Below, in pieces: positions 32,272-41,309 of a stretch of 64,000 nucleotides of DNA (its first letter is position 1; every line of letters starts with the position of its first letter). This DNA comes from Microbispora corallina (GTDB taxonomy: Bacteria; Actinomycetota; Actinomycetes; Streptosporangiales; Streptosporangiaceae). The position numbers and the translations under genes are program-made. The DNA lies in the NCBI RefSeq assembly GCF_016863035.1, contig NZ_BOOC01000023.1, positions 107,087 to 171,086 on the forward strand, given 5' to 3'. The notes under the pieces were generated by a model. The model was given only the letters and a program-made list of their open reading frames with translations, had not been told where the DNA came from and ran no database searches.

Positions 32272-33498
32272 ATGCGGACCACATGTGTGATCGCGGGCGG
32301 CGGGCCCGCGGGAGCCGTACTCGGGCTGCTCCTCGCCCGGGCCGGGGTCGACGTGACGCTGCTGGAGAAGCACGCGGACTTCCTGCGCGACTTCCGCGGG
32401 GACACGATCCACCCCTCGACGCTGCAGGTGCTGGACGAGCTGGGGCTGGCCGACGACTTCCACCGGCTGCCGCACCGCAAGGCGTACACGATGAGCCTGG
32501 AGACCGACGACGGCCGCGTCATGCGCGTCGCGGACCTGCGCGAGCTGCACGGGAAGTACCGGTACATCGCCTTCGTCCCCCAGTGGGACTTCCTCGACCT
32601 CGTCACGGCGCGGGCGAGCAAGTACCCCAACTTCCGGCTGGTGATGAACGCCGAGGTCGTCGACCTGCTGCGGCGGAACGGCGCGGTCAGGGGCGTCCGC
32701 TACCGCGACGAGAGCGGCGCCGAGCACGAGATCGAGGCGGTCCTCACCGTGGGGGCCGACGGGCGGGGGTCCGACGTCCGGCGCGCGGCGGGGCTGGCGC
32801 CGCGGGAGTTCGGCGCGCCGATGGACGTCGTGTGGTTCCGGCTGCCGCGGGAGCCGGACGACCCCGACCAGCCGTTCCTCCGGGCCTCCAGCGGCCACCT
32901 CATGGTCGCGATCAACAGGGAGACCTACTGGCAGCTCGCCTACGTCATTCCCAAGGGCGGCTTCGACCGGCTCAAGGAGCGGGGCGTGGACGACCTGCGC
33001 CGGACGGCCGTCCGGCTGATGCCGTTCCTGGACGGGCGGGTCGCCGAGCTGCGCGACTTCGAGGGGGTCGGCTTCCTCCGCGTCGCCGTGAACCGGCTCG
33101 GCCGCTGGCACCTGCCGGGCCTGCTGCTGATCGGGGACGCCGCGCACGCCATGTCGCCGATCTTCGGCGTGGGCATCAACCTCGCCGTGCAGGACGCGGT
33201 CGCGACCGCCAACATCGTCGGCCCCGCCCTGCTGCGGGGGGAGGCGCCCGAGGCCCTGCTGGCCCGGGTCGAACGGCGCCGGACGCCGCCGACGGCGGTC
33301 ACCCAGGCCGCCCAGCGGATCGTGCAGCGCGTGCTGATCCGCCGGGCGCTGGAGTCCCGGCCGCTGCGGCTGCCCACGGCCCTTCCCCGGCTGCCCCTCG
33401 TCCGCCAGGCGGCCCGGCGGTTCCTCGCGTACGGGGTGCTCCCCGAGCACGTACGTCTGCCGTCATCTCAAAATGGATCTCAGCAAATGGACACGTGA
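32272..33498 (+). CDS. FAD-dependent monooxygenase/hydroxylase
   Basis: A 408-residue group A flavoprotein. It has the Rossmann motif CVIAGGGPAGAVLGLLLARAG at the N-terminus, the middle DG motif GADGRGSDVRRAAG, and the second FAD motif GDAAHAMSPIFGVGINLAVQDA. The family hydroxylates or epoxidises aromatic or other small substrates using NAD(P)H and oxygen. The substrate is not evident. No membrane helix or extra C-terminal thioredoxin-like domain is present. The ATG at 32272 directly precedes the Rossmann motif. It stands 39 bp before the DAHP synthase gene on the same strand and may share its transcript. Confidence 0.85.
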   Translation: MRTTCVIAGGGPAGAVLGLLLARAGVDVTLLEKHADFLRDFRGDTIHPSTLQVLDELGLADDFHRLPHRKAYTMSLETDDGRVMRVADLRELHGKYRYIAFVPQWDFLDLVTARASKYPNFRLVMNAEVVDLLRRNGAVRGVRYRDESGAEHEIEAVLTVGADGRGSDVRRAAGLAPREFGAPMDVVWFRLPREPDDPDQPFLRASSGHLMVAINRETYWQLAYVIPKGGFDRLKERGVDDLRRTAVRLMPFLDGRVAELRDFEGVGFLRVAVNRLGRWHLPGLLLIGDAAHAMSPIFGVGINLAVQDAVATANIVGPALLRGEAPEALLARVERRRTPPTAVTQAAQRIVQRVLIRRALESRPLRLPTALPRLPLVRQAARRFLAYGVLPEHVRLPSSQNGSQQMDT

Positions 33499-33537
33499 GG
33501 GGTGAGAAGGGCACCCCGTGCAATAACCTTGGGAGTC

Positions 33538-34872
33538 GTGAGCACAACCAACCTCGACACGTGGCGTGACCTGCCCGCCGCCCAGCAGCCGGAGTGGCCG
33601 GACCGCGGCGAGCTGGACGGGGTCGTCGCCGAGCTGCAGGGCCTGCCTCCGCTGGTCTTCGCCGGGGAGTGCGACCAGCTCAAGGCGAGCCTGGCGGCCG
33701 TCAGCCGCGGCGAGGCGTTCGTGCTGCAGGGCGGCGACTGCGCGGAGACCTTCGCCGGCGCCACCGCGGAGAACGTGCGCAACAAGCTCAAGACGCTGCT
33801 GCAGATGGCGATCGTGCTCACCTACGCCGGCCGCGTCCCCGTGGTGAAGATCGGCCGGCTGGCCGGGCAGTTCGCCAAGCCCCGGTCGAAGCCGATGGAG
33901 GTCCGCGACGGCGTGGAGCTGCCGGCCTACCGGGGCGACATGGTCAACGGCTTCGACTTCACGCCGGAGTCCCGCCGGCCCGACCCGGCCCGGCTGCTGC
34001 GCGCCTACCACTCGTCGGCGGTGACGCTCAACCTGGCCCGGGCCTTCACCAAGGGCGGGTACGCCGACCTGCGCCAGGTCCACGCCTGGAACCAGGACTT
34101 CGTCGCCGAGTCGCCCGCGGGCCGCCGCTACGAGCAGCTCGCCCGCGAGATCGACCAGGCGCTGGCGTTCATGCGGGCCTGCGGCGCCGAGCCGGAGGAG
34201 TTCCACACGGTGGAGTTCTACTCCTCGCACGAGGCGCTCATCCTCGACTACGACCGGGCGCTCACCCGGATCGACTCCCGCACCGGCCTGCCGTACGACG
34301 TGTCCGCGCACATGGTCTGGATCGGCGAGCGCACCCGCCAGCTCGACGGCGCTCACGTGGAGTTCTTCAGCCGCATCCGCAACCCCATCGGGGTGAAGCT
34401 GGGCCCGACCACGACGCCGGAAGAGGCGATCGCGCTCATCGAGAAGCTCAACCCCGACAACGAGCCGGGCCGCCTGACCTTCATCAGCCGCATGGGCGCG
34501 GGCAAGGTGCGCGACGCCCTGCCGACCCTGGTGGAGAAGGTCCAGGCGAGCGGCGCGGCGGTGGCCTGGATCTGCGACCCGATGCACGGCAACACGTTCG
34601 AGGCCCCGAGCGGGCACAAGACCCGCCGCCTCGACGACGTCCTCGACGAGGTGGCCGGCTTCTTCGAGGTCCACCACGCGCTCGGCACCCACCCGGGCGG
34701 GATCCACATCGAGTTCACCGGCGACGACGTCACCGAGTGCGTCGGCGGGGGCCACGCGATCGTGGAGGAGGACCTGGCGCTGCGCTACGAGACGGCCTGC
34801 GACCCGCGTCTCAACCGCGGCCAGTCGCTCGACCTCGCCTTCCGCGTCGCCGAGCTCTACCGCAACACCTGA
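33538..34872 (+). CDS. 3-deoxy-7-phosphoheptulonate (DAHP) synthase, class II
   Basis: A 444-residue plant-type (class II) DAHP synthase, the first enzyme of the shikimate pathway. It joins phosphoenolpyruvate and erythrose 4-phosphate. Visible signatures are the N-terminal WRDLPAAQQPEWPD, LQGGDCAETF, KIGRLAGQFAKPRS, VEFYSSHEAL, FISRMGAGKVRD, DPMHGNTFE and EFTGDDVTECVGG. Length and pattern match enzymes of Streptomyces and Mycobacterium. The start at GTG 33538 puts a short seven-residue lead before the conserved WRDLPA motif, as in relatives; a GTG at 33502 is an in-frame alternative. No other aromatic pathway genes are adjacent. Confidence 0.95.
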   Translation: MSTTNLDTWRDLPAAQQPEWPDRGELDGVVAELQGLPPLVFAGECDQLKASLAAVSRGEAFVLQGGDCAETFAGATAENVRNKLKTLLQMAIVLTYAGRVPVVKIGRLAGQFAKPRSKPMEVRDGVELPAYRGDMVNGFDFTPESRRPDPARLLRAYHSSAVTLNLARAFTKGGYADLRQVHAWNQDFVAESPAGRRYEQLAREIDQALAFMRACGAEPEEFHTVEFYSSHEALILDYDRALTRIDSRTGLPYDVSAHMVWIGERTRQLDGAHVEFFSRIRNPIGVKLGPTTTPEEAIALIEKLNPDNEPGRLTFISRMGAGKVRDALPTLVEKVQASGAAVAWICDPMHGNTFEAPSGHKTRRLDDVLDEVAGFFEVHHALGTHPGGIHIEFTGDDVTECVGGGHAIVEEDLALRYETACDPRLNRGQSLDLAFRVAELYRNT

Positions 34873-34886
34873 TCCCGCACACCTGG

Positions 34887-34918
34887 TCCGCGGGATCCTT
34901 CGTCCGCGGGATCCTTCG
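34887..34918. repeat. Tandem 16-bp repeat after DAHP synthase
   Basis: TCCGCGGGATCCTTCG occurs twice back to back (34887-34902 and 34903-34918), just after the stop codon and before the terminator hairpin. Confidence 0.85.
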
Positions 34919-34927
34919 GGAGGCCCT

Positions 34928-34951
34928 CGGCCCGGCCGGACGGCCGGGCCG
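34928..34951. terminator. Hairpin between DAHP synthase and thioredoxin genes
   Basis: CGGCCCGGCC and GGCCGGGCCG form a 10-bp stem with a GGAC loop between the two converging genes, so it may act in both directions. Confidence 0.55.
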
Positions 34952-34992
34952 GGCGCGGGGGCACCGCGCCCGAGGGCGCCCGTGACGCGAGC

Positions 34993-35358
34993 CTAGTTGT
35001 TCTTGCTCTCGGCCTCGATCTGGGCGCGCACGGAGTCCATGTCGAGCGCGCGCAGCTGCTTGATCAGATCCTCAAGCGCCGGAGCCGGGAGGGCGCCAGG
35101 CTGGGCGAACACCACGATGCCGTCACGGATGGCCATGATCGTGGGAATCGCGGTGATCTCGAAGCCCTCGGAGAGCGCCGGCTGCGCCTCCGTGTCGACC
35201 TTGCCGAACGTGATGTCCGAGTGGGACTCGGACGCCTTTTCGAAAATCGGGGCGAACGCCCGGCAGGGGCCGCACCAGGCAGCCCAGAAGTCGAGCAGTA
35301 CGATGCCTTTGTCGGCGATGTCGTTGAAGTTCTTCTCGGTTACCTCGATGGTCGCCAC
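34993..35358 (-). CDS. Thioredoxin
   Basis: A 121-residue thioredoxin with FWAAWCGPCRAFAP (redox pair in WCGPC), the cis-Pro loop AIPTIMAI and a short charged C-terminal tail ending KNN. It reduces disulfides of cytosolic proteins with thioredoxin reductase, which is not in the window. GTG 35358 is the start because AAGGAG stands just upstream. The longer frame to 35436 runs into the region upstream of ctaD. It is divergent from ctaD across about 120 bp; a redox or cytochrome oxidase assembly link is possible but speculative. Confidence 0.93.
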   Translation of the reverse strand: MATIEVTEKNFNDIADKGIVLLDFWAAWCGPCRAFAPIFEKASESHSDITFGKVDTEAQPALSEGFEITAIPTIMAIRDGIVVFAQPGALPAPALEDLIKQLRALDMDSVRAQIEAESKNN

Positions 35359-35477
35359 GGGCGACTCCTTTCGTCCGGTCTTCAGCGGGCATAACCAGCG
35401 GCACAATCCCAGCATTCCGCGTGCGGTGATCCTCATGTATTCGGGCAGGGGACCTCCTTCCGGAAAGGAGCCGCCGT

Positions 35478-37163
35478 ATGACCACCCAGGCCGTACGTCC
35501 CACCCCTGTTCGGACGCGGCGGGTGGGCGCGCTCATCGCATCCTGGATGTCCAGCACCGACCACAAGGTGATCGGGCACATGTACCTGATCTCCTCGTTC
35601 GTCTTCTTCCTCGTCGCGGGCGTGGCAGCCATGGTCATCCGGGCCGAGCTCGCCGAACCGGGGATGCAGTTCGTCACGTTGCAGCAGTACAACGCGATGT
35701 TCACCATGCACGGCACGATCATGCTGCTGCTGTTCGCGACGCCACTGTTCGCCGGGTTCGCCAACGAGGTCATGCCGCTGCAGATCGGCGCGCCCGACGT
35801 GGCGTTCCCGCGGCTGAACATGGTGAGCTTCTGGCTGTTCCTGTTCGGCGGGATCATGGTGCTCAGCGGCTTCGTGCTCGGCGGCGCGCCGACGTTCGGC
35901 TGGACGGCCTACACCCCGCTGTCCCGCTCGGCCTTCACGCCGACCCTGGGCGGCGACCTGTGGATCATGGGCCTGGCGCTGTCGGGCCTCGGCACGATCC
36001 TCGGCGCGGTCAACTTCATCACCACGATCATCACGATGCGGGCGCCCGGCATGCACATGTTCCGCATGCCGATCTTCACGTGGAACGTCTTCTTCACGTC
36101 GATCCTCGTGCTGCTGGCGTTCCCGGTCCTCGCCGCCGCGCTGCTCGCGCTGGAGGCCGACCGCAAGCTCGGGGCGCACGTCTACGACCCCCAGACCGGC
36201 GGCCCGCTGCTGTGGCAGCACCTGTTCTGGTTCTTCGGGCATCCCGAGGTCTACATCGTGGCGCTGCCGTTCTTCGGCATCGTGACCGAGGTCATCCCGG
36301 TCTTCAGCCGCAAGCCGCTGTTCGGGTACGTCGGCATGGTGGGCGCCACGATCGCCATCACGGCGCTGTCGGTGACCGTGTGGGCCCACCACATGTTCGC
36401 CACCGGGCGGGTCCTGCTGCCGTTCTTCTCGCTGATGACGTTCCTGATCGCGGTGCCCACGGGGGTGAAGTTCTTCAACTGGACCGGCACGATGTGGCGG
36501 GGCCATCTCACGTTCGAGTCGCCGATGCTGTTCGCCGTGGGGTTCCTGGTGACGTTCCTGCTCGGCGGTCTCACCGGCGTCATCCTCGCGTCGCCGCCGC
36601 TGGACTTCCACGTGACCGACAGCTACTTCGTGGTGGCCCACTTCCACTACGTGCTGTTCGGCACCGTGGTGTTCGCCATGTTCTCCGGGTTCTACTTCTG
36701 GTGGCCCAAGTTCACGGGGAAGATGCTGAACGACACGCTGGGCAAGATCCACTTCTGGATGGTCTTCATCGGCTTCCACATGACGTTCCTGGTCCAGCAC
36801 TGGCTGGGCGTGATCGGCATGCCCCGCCGGTACGGCGACTACTCGCCCCACGACGGCTTCACGGGCCTCAACCAGATCTCCAGCGCGGGGGCCTTCCTGC
36901 TGGGCCTGTCGACGCTGCCGTTCCTCTACAACATCTGGTGGACCGCGCGGCGCGGTGAGCGGGTCACGGTCGACGACCCGTGGGGCAGCGGGAACTCGCT
37001 GGAGTGGGTCACCTCGTGCCCGCCTCCGCGGCACAACTTCCTGTCGATCCCGCCGATCCGCTCCGAGCGGCCGGCGTTCGACCTCCGCTACCCGCGGGCC
37101 GGCGGCAAGCCGGGCGAGCCGCCCGAGCACCAGCGGGACTTCATCGATCCGTTGAGCGGCTGA
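35478..37163 (+). CDS. ctaD: Cytochrome c oxidase subunit I (aa3 type)
   Basis: A 561-residue, 12-helix heme-copper oxidase catalytic subunit. It has the low-spin heme His in MFTMHGTIM, the Cu-B/cross-linked Tyr motif FGHPEVYI, the Cu-B His pair in WAHHMF, and heme a3/a ligands in [11 protein letters not shown]. It reduces oxygen to water while pumping protons in the membrane. AAAGGAG precedes the ATG. Only this subunit is here; ctaC, ctaE and qcr genes are not adjacent, so it may be an additional ctaD copy, a situation found in actinomycetes. Length and motifs are normal. Confidence 0.95.
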   Translation: MTTQAVRPTPVRTRRVGALIASWMSSTDHKVIGHMYLISSFVFFLVAGVAAMVIRAELAEPGMQFVTLQQYNAMFTMHGTIMLLLFATPLFAGFANEVMPLQIGAPDVAFPRLNMVSFWLFLFGGIMVLSGFVLGGAPTFGWTAYTPLSRSAFTPTLGGDLWIMGLALSGLGTILGAVNFITTIITMRAPGMHMFRMPIFTWNVFFTSILVLLAFPVLAAALLALEADRKLGAHVYDPQTGGPLLWQHLFWFFGHPEVYIVALPFFGIVTEVIPVFSRKPLFGYVGMVGATIAITALSVTVWAHHMFATGRVLLPFFSLMTFLIAVPTGVKFFNWTGTMWRGHLTFESPMLFAVGFLVTFLLGGLTGVILASPPLDFHVTDSYFVVAHFHYVLFGTVVFAMFSGFYFWWPKFTGKMLNDTLGKIHFWMVFIGFHMTFLVQHWLGVIGMPRRYGDYSPHDGFTGLNQISSAGAFLLGLSTLPFLYNIWWTARRGERVTVDDPWGSGNSLEWVTSCPPPRHNFLSIPPIRSERPAFDLRYPRAGGKPGEPPEHQRDFIDPLSG

Positions 37164-37173
37164 GCCGCCGGGG

Positions 37174-38031
37174 TCAGGGGTGCACGACGGCGACCGGGCA
37201 CAGGGCGGAGCCGAGCACGGGCCGGGTGACGGACCCCAGCCGGCCCAGCAGCCCCGGGGACCGGGTCGCGCCGACGACCAGCAGGGTCGCCCCCGCCGCC
37301 GCGCGGACGAGGACGTCGCGGGCCGGGCCCTCGACCAGGTCGAGCCTGACCTCGACCTGGGGGAAGCGCCGCCGGCAGGGCTCGACGGCCGCCTCCAGCG
37401 CGCCGGTCGCCTCGGCACCGGGCGCCTCCGACATGACGAGGGGCGCCATGCCGGCACCCCACACGGCGGTGGGCAGGGACCAGGCCTGGACGGCGACGAG
37501 CGGCAGCGCCCGGACGGCGGCCTCACGGAAGGCGAACTCGATCACGTGCGGGTCTCCCCCGCCCACCCCGACGACGACCGGTCCGGGGCTCGCCCGGTGC
37601 GGCAGGGCCCCCGCGCCGCGGACCACGATGACCGGGCAGACGGCGTGCGCCACGACGTGCCCGGCGACCGAGCCGAGGACCCTGCGGGCCAGACCGGCCG
37701 GCGCGCGGGTGCCCACGACGACGAGGTCCGCGCCCGCGGACAGCTCGACCAGCCGTTCCCCGGCCGGGCCCTCGTACAGGTCCTCACGCACCCCGACGCC
37801 GCTGGTGCACTGGCGGACGCACTCGGCGCCGTGCCACAGCACGTGCTCGGCGGCGTGGCGCAGCGACGCGCGCGCCTCCTCCTCGCCCTCGCCGTAGGGG
37901 GAGCTCCACGCGTGGCAGACGGTGATCGGCACGCCCCGGAACTCGGCCTCGTCCATGGCCCAGTCGAGCGCCTGCATCGCGAAGTCGGAGCCGTCGTACC
38001 CGGCGACGATGCCCGGCCCGTTGGGTTCCAT
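37174..38031 (-). CDS. Tandem-domain universal stress protein
   Basis: A 285-residue protein made of two UspA domains. The first has IVAGYDGSDFAMQALDWA and an ATP-binding loop VVGTRAPAGLARRVLGSVAG. The second has VVVGVGGGDPHV and VVGATRSPGLLGRLGSVTRP. Both keep the GxxG-x9-G pattern of ATP-binding UspA proteins. The ATG at 38031 directly precedes the first domain; a TTG at 38082 would add 17 residues that look like non-coding lead. It is followed only 10 bp later by the converging ctaD stop, and lies 107 bp after another Usp gene on the same strand. Dormancy or oxygen-limitation regulons often hold such genes, but no DosR box was identified. Confidence 0.88.
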   Translation of the reverse strand: MEPNGPGIVAGYDGSDFAMQALDWAMDEAEFRGVPITVCHAWSSPYGEGEEEARASLRHAAEHVLWHGAECVRQCTSGVGVREDLYEGPAGERLVELSAGADLVVVGTRAPAGLARRVLGSVAGHVVAHAVCPVIVVRGAGALPHRASPGPVVVGVGGGDPHVIEFAFREAAVRALPLVAVQAWSLPTAVWGAGMAPLVMSEAPGAEATGALEAAVEPCRRRFPQVEVRLDLVEGPARDVLVRAAAGATLLVVGATRSPGLLGRLGSVTRPVLGSALCPVAVVHP

Positions 38032-38138
38032 GCCTTCATGCTGCGCCGCCGCGGCGAGGTCCGGCAGGGCGGCAAGTCCCAAAAGGCGATGACGTCAGCC
38101 CCAAGAGGGCCGGTCACGCCACCCGCAGCAGGGACGGG

Positions 38139-38612
38139 TCAGGCGCGGCTGCCGGCCAGCACGCCCGCCGGCGGGTGGCCGTGGGTCACGCCGGGAAGCA
38201 CGACGACGACCGGGCACCGCGCCCGCAGCAGGCAGGCGGAGACGACGGGGTTGATCACCGGGTACGGCTCGGACTCGGCCTCGTGGGCCCCCAGCACGAG
38301 CAGGTCGGCGTCGGCCGTCGAACGGAGCAGCACCTGGGCCGGCGGACCCTCCACGACGACCGGGGTCACGTGGTGCTCCCCCAGCTCGCGGACGGCCTGG
38401 GTGGCGACGTCGAGCGCGGCCTGGCGCTCGTCCTCGCGGGAGGTCCGGTTCGACAGTGGGGCGTAGTGGGCGTGCAGACCGCCCGACCACTCCCATGCGT
38501 ACACGGCCTCGACCCGCGCGTCGCGCAGAAGGCCCTCGGCGGCGGCCCACCGCAACGCGGCCTGCGACGCCATCGACCCGTTGATGCCCACAACGATCTT
38601 CGGCTGGTTCAC
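38139..38612 (-). CDS. Universal stress protein, single domain
   Basis: A 157-residue UspA-type protein starting VNQPKIVVGINGSMASQAALRWA, with a hydrophobic strand DLLVLGAHEAESEPYPVINPVVSACLLRARCPVVVV. The usual GxxG-x9-G loop is altered: the second part of the loop reads EAESEPYPVINPV instead of a Gly/Ser-rich turn, so ATP binding may be weak. GTG 38612 is taken as the start, with a GGCGGGAC stretch before it; TTG 38636 would add eight basic residues. It probably forms an operon with the tandem Usp gene downstream. Confidence 0.82.
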   Translation of the reverse strand: MNQPKIVVGINGSMASQAALRWAAAEGLLRDARVEAVYAWEWSGGLHAHYAPLSNRTSREDERQAALDVATQAVRELGEHHVTPVVVEGPPAQVLLRSTADADLLVLGAHEAESEPYPVINPVVSACLLRARCPVVVVLPGVTHGHPPAGVLAGSRA

Positions 38613-39050
38613 GTCCCGCCTCGCTCTCCGCTTCAAGTGTCGCCTACCTGGGTTAACAGGGTGTTGCCAGGGCGAAACGTCCTCAGAAAACCCGGCTCTC
38701 AGCCCACCCTGTACCCAGAAAGAACAGCAGTTCCCGCGGCCTCAGGGACCACAGCGGGAACACGCGGGGGGCCTCCTCACTCAAGGGTATCCACGCCGGT
38801 GAGATGATCTGGACCGGGGCCTCCTTTCGCGGACGTCTCCACCGTTTCAGGACATCTCACGAGGGCCGCGCCCGCCAGTGCCGTACGGCCCGGAAGGCCG
38901 GCGCGGAGGTCCCCGGGGAGCGGGTGGCGGAGGTCCTGCCGGCCCGTGCCCCCTGTCGTGGCCCTGAGTTTCCCCGCCCCGGGGTCAGGGATCACCCTGA
39001 TGCGGGCTCCGGCGGGCCGGCCCTAGGCTTGCGTCGGCAGGAGGGGGACG
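38613..39050. other. 438-bp gap without a convincing gene
   Basis: This stretch separates the divergent Usp and HAAS-domain genes. No ORF in it has a believable start, ribosome site and composition. The only structure I note is the inverted repeat GTTCCCGC (38730-38737) and GCGGGAAC (38754-38761), two 8-bp arms separated by 16 bp, which could be a regulator site for either gene. Confidence 0.4.
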
Positions 39051-39755
39051 ATGGCGAACGCGGGTCCGATCGACGACTACGTTGCCGCGCTGCGCCGGGG
39101 GCTGCACGGCCCGGCCGCGGCCAAGCGCGACCTGGTGACCGAGGCGCGCGACAGCCTGGTGGACGCGGCAGAGGCGTACGAGTGCGAGGGCCTCCCCCGG
39201 GAGCAGGCGGAGCGCCTCGCGGTCGAGGACTTCGGCCCGCTCGGCGACATCACGCCGGGCTACCAACAGGAGCTCGTCGTCGGACAGGGCCGCAGGACGG
39301 CGGCGCTGCTGTTCGTGAGCGTGCCGCTGACCGCCCTCATGTGGAGCGTGATCTGGAAGATCTTCCCCGACATGCCGGCGGGCACCGTGAAGCCCGTCTG
39401 GTTCACTCCCGTCGCCCGAACGGTGGACTGCACCCAGGTCCTCACGGGCGTGGTCGGCGGTCTCGCCCTCCTGGCGCTCGGCCGCGGGGCCCGGCGCTTC
39501 GACAGCCCGGCACGGGTCACGCGCTGGCTGGGCCTGCTGGTGTGGGGGCAGATGCCCGTCATGGTGGCGATGTGCATGGCCATGAGCGTGGCGCACGGCC
39601 CGCTCGACATGGCCCAGGCCCCGGCCACGGTCGTCACGGCCCTCAGCTACGGGTTCTGGACCTGGCAGCTCCACAGCGCCGCCCGCTGCCTGCTCTACAC
39701 GAGCCGGCCCGCGCTCACCGCAGCGGGTCGAGCACGCTTCCGATCACGTTCGTGA
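39051..39755 (+). CDS. Membrane protein with N-terminal HAAS/permease-prefix-like domain
   Basis: This 234-residue protein has an N-terminal helical segment of about 80 residues (IDDYVAALRRGLHGPAAAKRDLVTEARDSLVDAAEAYECEG...FGPLGDI). It matches the pattern of the HAAS/permease-prefix domains that accompany PadR regulators. About four membrane helices follow. GGAGGGGG precedes the ATG. Its last 41 bp overlap the 3' end of the convergent padR-like gene. Usually such proteins are encoded just downstream of their PadR partner in the same direction; here the pair is tail to tail. The function of the membrane part is unknown. Confidence 0.75.
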   Translation: MANAGPIDDYVAALRRGLHGPAAAKRDLVTEARDSLVDAAEAYECEGLPREQAERLAVEDFGPLGDITPGYQQELVVGQGRRTAALLFVSVPLTALMWSVIWKIFPDMPAGTVKPVWFTPVARTVDCTQVLTGVVGGLALLALGRGARRFDSPARVTRWLGLLVWGQMPVMVAMCMAMSVAHGPLDMAQAPATVVTALSYGFWTWQLHSAARCLLYTSRPALTAAGRARFRSRS

Positions 39756-40038
39756 ACGACCGCCAGGCCGACCTCTCCCCCGCCAGCGCCGCGCGCCCGT
39801 CGCCGGTGAGGCGGTAGGTCCTGCGCCTGCGCCCGCCGGTGACCGCCCACTCACTCGCCAGGTAGCCGGCCCGCTCCAGCCGCCGGAGCGCGGGATAGAC
39901 CGTGCCCGTCGGCACGTCGAGGGCGCCCCCGCTGCGCTCGCGCAGCGCCTCGATGATCGCGTACCCGTGCAGCGGCTCGCGTTCGAGGACGGCGAGCAGC
40001 AGGGCGTCCATGTGGCCCCGGAGCGCGTCGGCGTTCAC
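39715..40038 (-). CDS. PadR-family transcriptional regulator
   Basis: A 107-residue winged-helix regulator. It shows HMDALLLAVLEREPLHGYAIIEAL, GTVYPALRRLERAGYL (recognition helix and following strand) and GGRRRRTYRLTGDGRAAL (wing). It belongs to the short PadR subfamily, which often respond to small ligands and repress their own gene plus a neighbour. Start is GTG 40038. It is divergent from cydA across 80 bp that contain a conspicuous inverted repeat, so it probably controls itself and possibly the cydABDC operon. It also overlaps the HAAS protein gene at its 3' end. Confidence 0.9.
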   Translation of the reverse strand: MNADALRGHMDALLLAVLEREPLHGYAIIEALRERSGGALDVPTGTVYPALRRLERAGYLASEWAVTGGRRRRTYRLTGDGRAALAGERSAWRSFTNVIGSVLDPLR

Positions 40039-40070
40039 GCCCGCAGCCTATCCCTGTTCGTCACGCCCTG

Positions 40071-40099
40071 ATTCTATATGTAGGCTGTCTATATGTAGA
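40071..40099 (-). promoter_or_regulatory. Predicted padR promoter
   Basis: On the minus strand TCTACA (40099-40094), 17 bp, then TAGAAT (40076-40071). The -35 lies within the inverted repeat listed at 40085-40102, which suits autorepression. Confidence 0.45.
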
Positions 40100-40102
40100 C
40101 AG
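40085..40102. promoter_or_regulatory. Candidate PadR operator upstream of cydA
   Basis: CTGTCTA and TAGACAG form a perfect 7-bp inverted repeat around TATG, 16 bp before the cydA ATG. The core TCTATATGTAG is also repeated directly at 40073-40083 and 40088-40098. Both the AT-rich dyad and the direct repeat stand out from the surrounding GC-rich DNA. Confidence 0.6.
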
Positions 40103-40117
40103 ACACAAGGAGAATCG

Positions 40118-41299
40118 ATGGACGTCGTCGGCCTCGCCCGGCTGCAGTTCGCGGTGACCGGAAGCCTCCACTTCCTGTTCGTCGTGCTCACGCTGGGACT
40201 GGCCCCACTCGTGGCGATCATGAACACCCGCCACGTGCTGAGCGGAAAGCCCCTGCACGAGCGGATGACCCGCTTCTGGGGACAGATCTACGTGATCAAC
40301 TACGCGCTCGGGATCTTCACCGGGCTCGTCATGGAGTTCCAGTTCGGGCTCAGCTGGAGCGGCCTGTCGCACTACGCGGGCGACGTGTTCGGGGCGCCCC
40401 TCGCGATGGAGACGCTGCTCGCCTTCTTCCTGGAGTCCACGTTCCTCGGGCTGTGGATCTTCGGATGGCACCGGCTGCCCCGCGGCCTCCACCTGGCCTG
40501 CATCTGGCTGGTGACGCTGACGGCCTACGCCTCGGCGCTGTTCGTCCTGGCGGCCAACGCGTTCCTGCAGCACCCGGCCGGGTCGGTCGAACGGGGCGGG
40601 CGCCTGGTGCTGGTCGACGCGGCCGCCCTGTTCACCAACCCCACCCTCGTCTTCGCGCTCCCCCACGTGATCAGCGCCGGTCTGTGGGCCGGCGGCTTCG
40701 TCCTCATGGGCGCCAGCGCCTACCAGCTGTTCCGGCGCACCGCCGACCGGGAGTTCTTCACCCGGTCGCTGCGGACGGGGGTGGTCACCGCCTTCGTCGG
40801 GTCGCTGTTCACAGTCGGGTTCGGGTACGCGCAGTTCGGGCCGGTCGGCGAGCTCCAGCCGGGCAAGTTCGACGGGCCGGTGGCGGGCCCGGCGCTCGGG
40901 CTGATGATCACGGTCGGACAGCTCGGGCAGCTGCTCGTGATGTTCGTGCTGCTGCCGCTGCTGTACTGGCTGCCCCGTTGGCGCTGGCCCCAGCCGTTCC
41001 TCATGGCGCTGACGCCTCTGCCGTTCGTCGCGGCGATCGCCGGCTGGCTGGTCCGCGAGGGCGGCCGCCAGCCCTGGCTCGTGTACGGCAGGCTCACCGT
41101 GGCCGACGCCCTCACCCCCGGGTTGTCGAAGGCCGCGATCACCGCGTCGTTCGCCGGGTTCGCCGGCGTGCTCGGGCTGCTCGCGCTGGTCGACTACGCG
41201 CTGATCGCCCGAGCCGTGCGGCGGGGGCCGGGGCAGGTCGCCCTCGGCGCGCCCGACCGCCCGGCCGGCCCGCTCCCCTCACCCGTCCACTCGCTCTGA
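40118..41299 (+). CDS. cydA: Cytochrome bd oxidase subunit I, unusually short
   Basis: A 393-residue CydA-like protein. It has the heme b595 ligand His18 in TGSLHFLF, the conserved glutamates in LAMETLLAFFLEST, the b558 His in LPHVISAGLW and the GRQPW motif near the C-terminus. Escherichia coli CydA has 522 residues. The difference lies mainly after LQPGKFDGP, where the quinol-binding Q-loop should extend. The Lys of the QxxK motif is kept, but the following Glu is not, and the chain runs straight into the next helix. AAGGAG precedes ATG 40118. Order with the next genes is cydA-cydB-cydD-cydC. It should oxidise quinol and reduce oxygen at low oxygen tension, if still active. Confidence 0.88.
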   Translation: MDVVGLARLQFAVTGSLHFLFVVLTLGLAPLVAIMNTRHVLSGKPLHERMTRFWGQIYVINYALGIFTGLVMEFQFGLSWSGLSHYAGDVFGAPLAMETLLAFFLESTFLGLWIFGWHRLPRGLHLACIWLVTLTAYASALFVLAANAFLQHPAGSVERGGRLVLVDAAALFTNPTLVFALPHVISAGLWAGGFVLMGASAYQLFRRTADREFFTRSLRTGVVTAFVGSLFTVGFGYAQFGPVGELQPGKFDGPVAGPALGLMITVGQLGQLLVMFVLLPLLYWLPRWRWPQPFLMALTPLPFVAAIAGWLVREGGRQPWLVYGRLTVADALTPGLSKAAITASFAGFAGVLGLLALVDYALIARAVRRGPGQVALGAPDRPAGPLPSPVHSL

Positions 41300-41309
41300 G
41301 GACCCACCC

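Noticed and set aside
38777..38995. 72-residue minus-strand ORF in the gap before the HAAS gene
   Set aside because: No ribosome site, no recognisable features, and composition like random GC-rich DNA.
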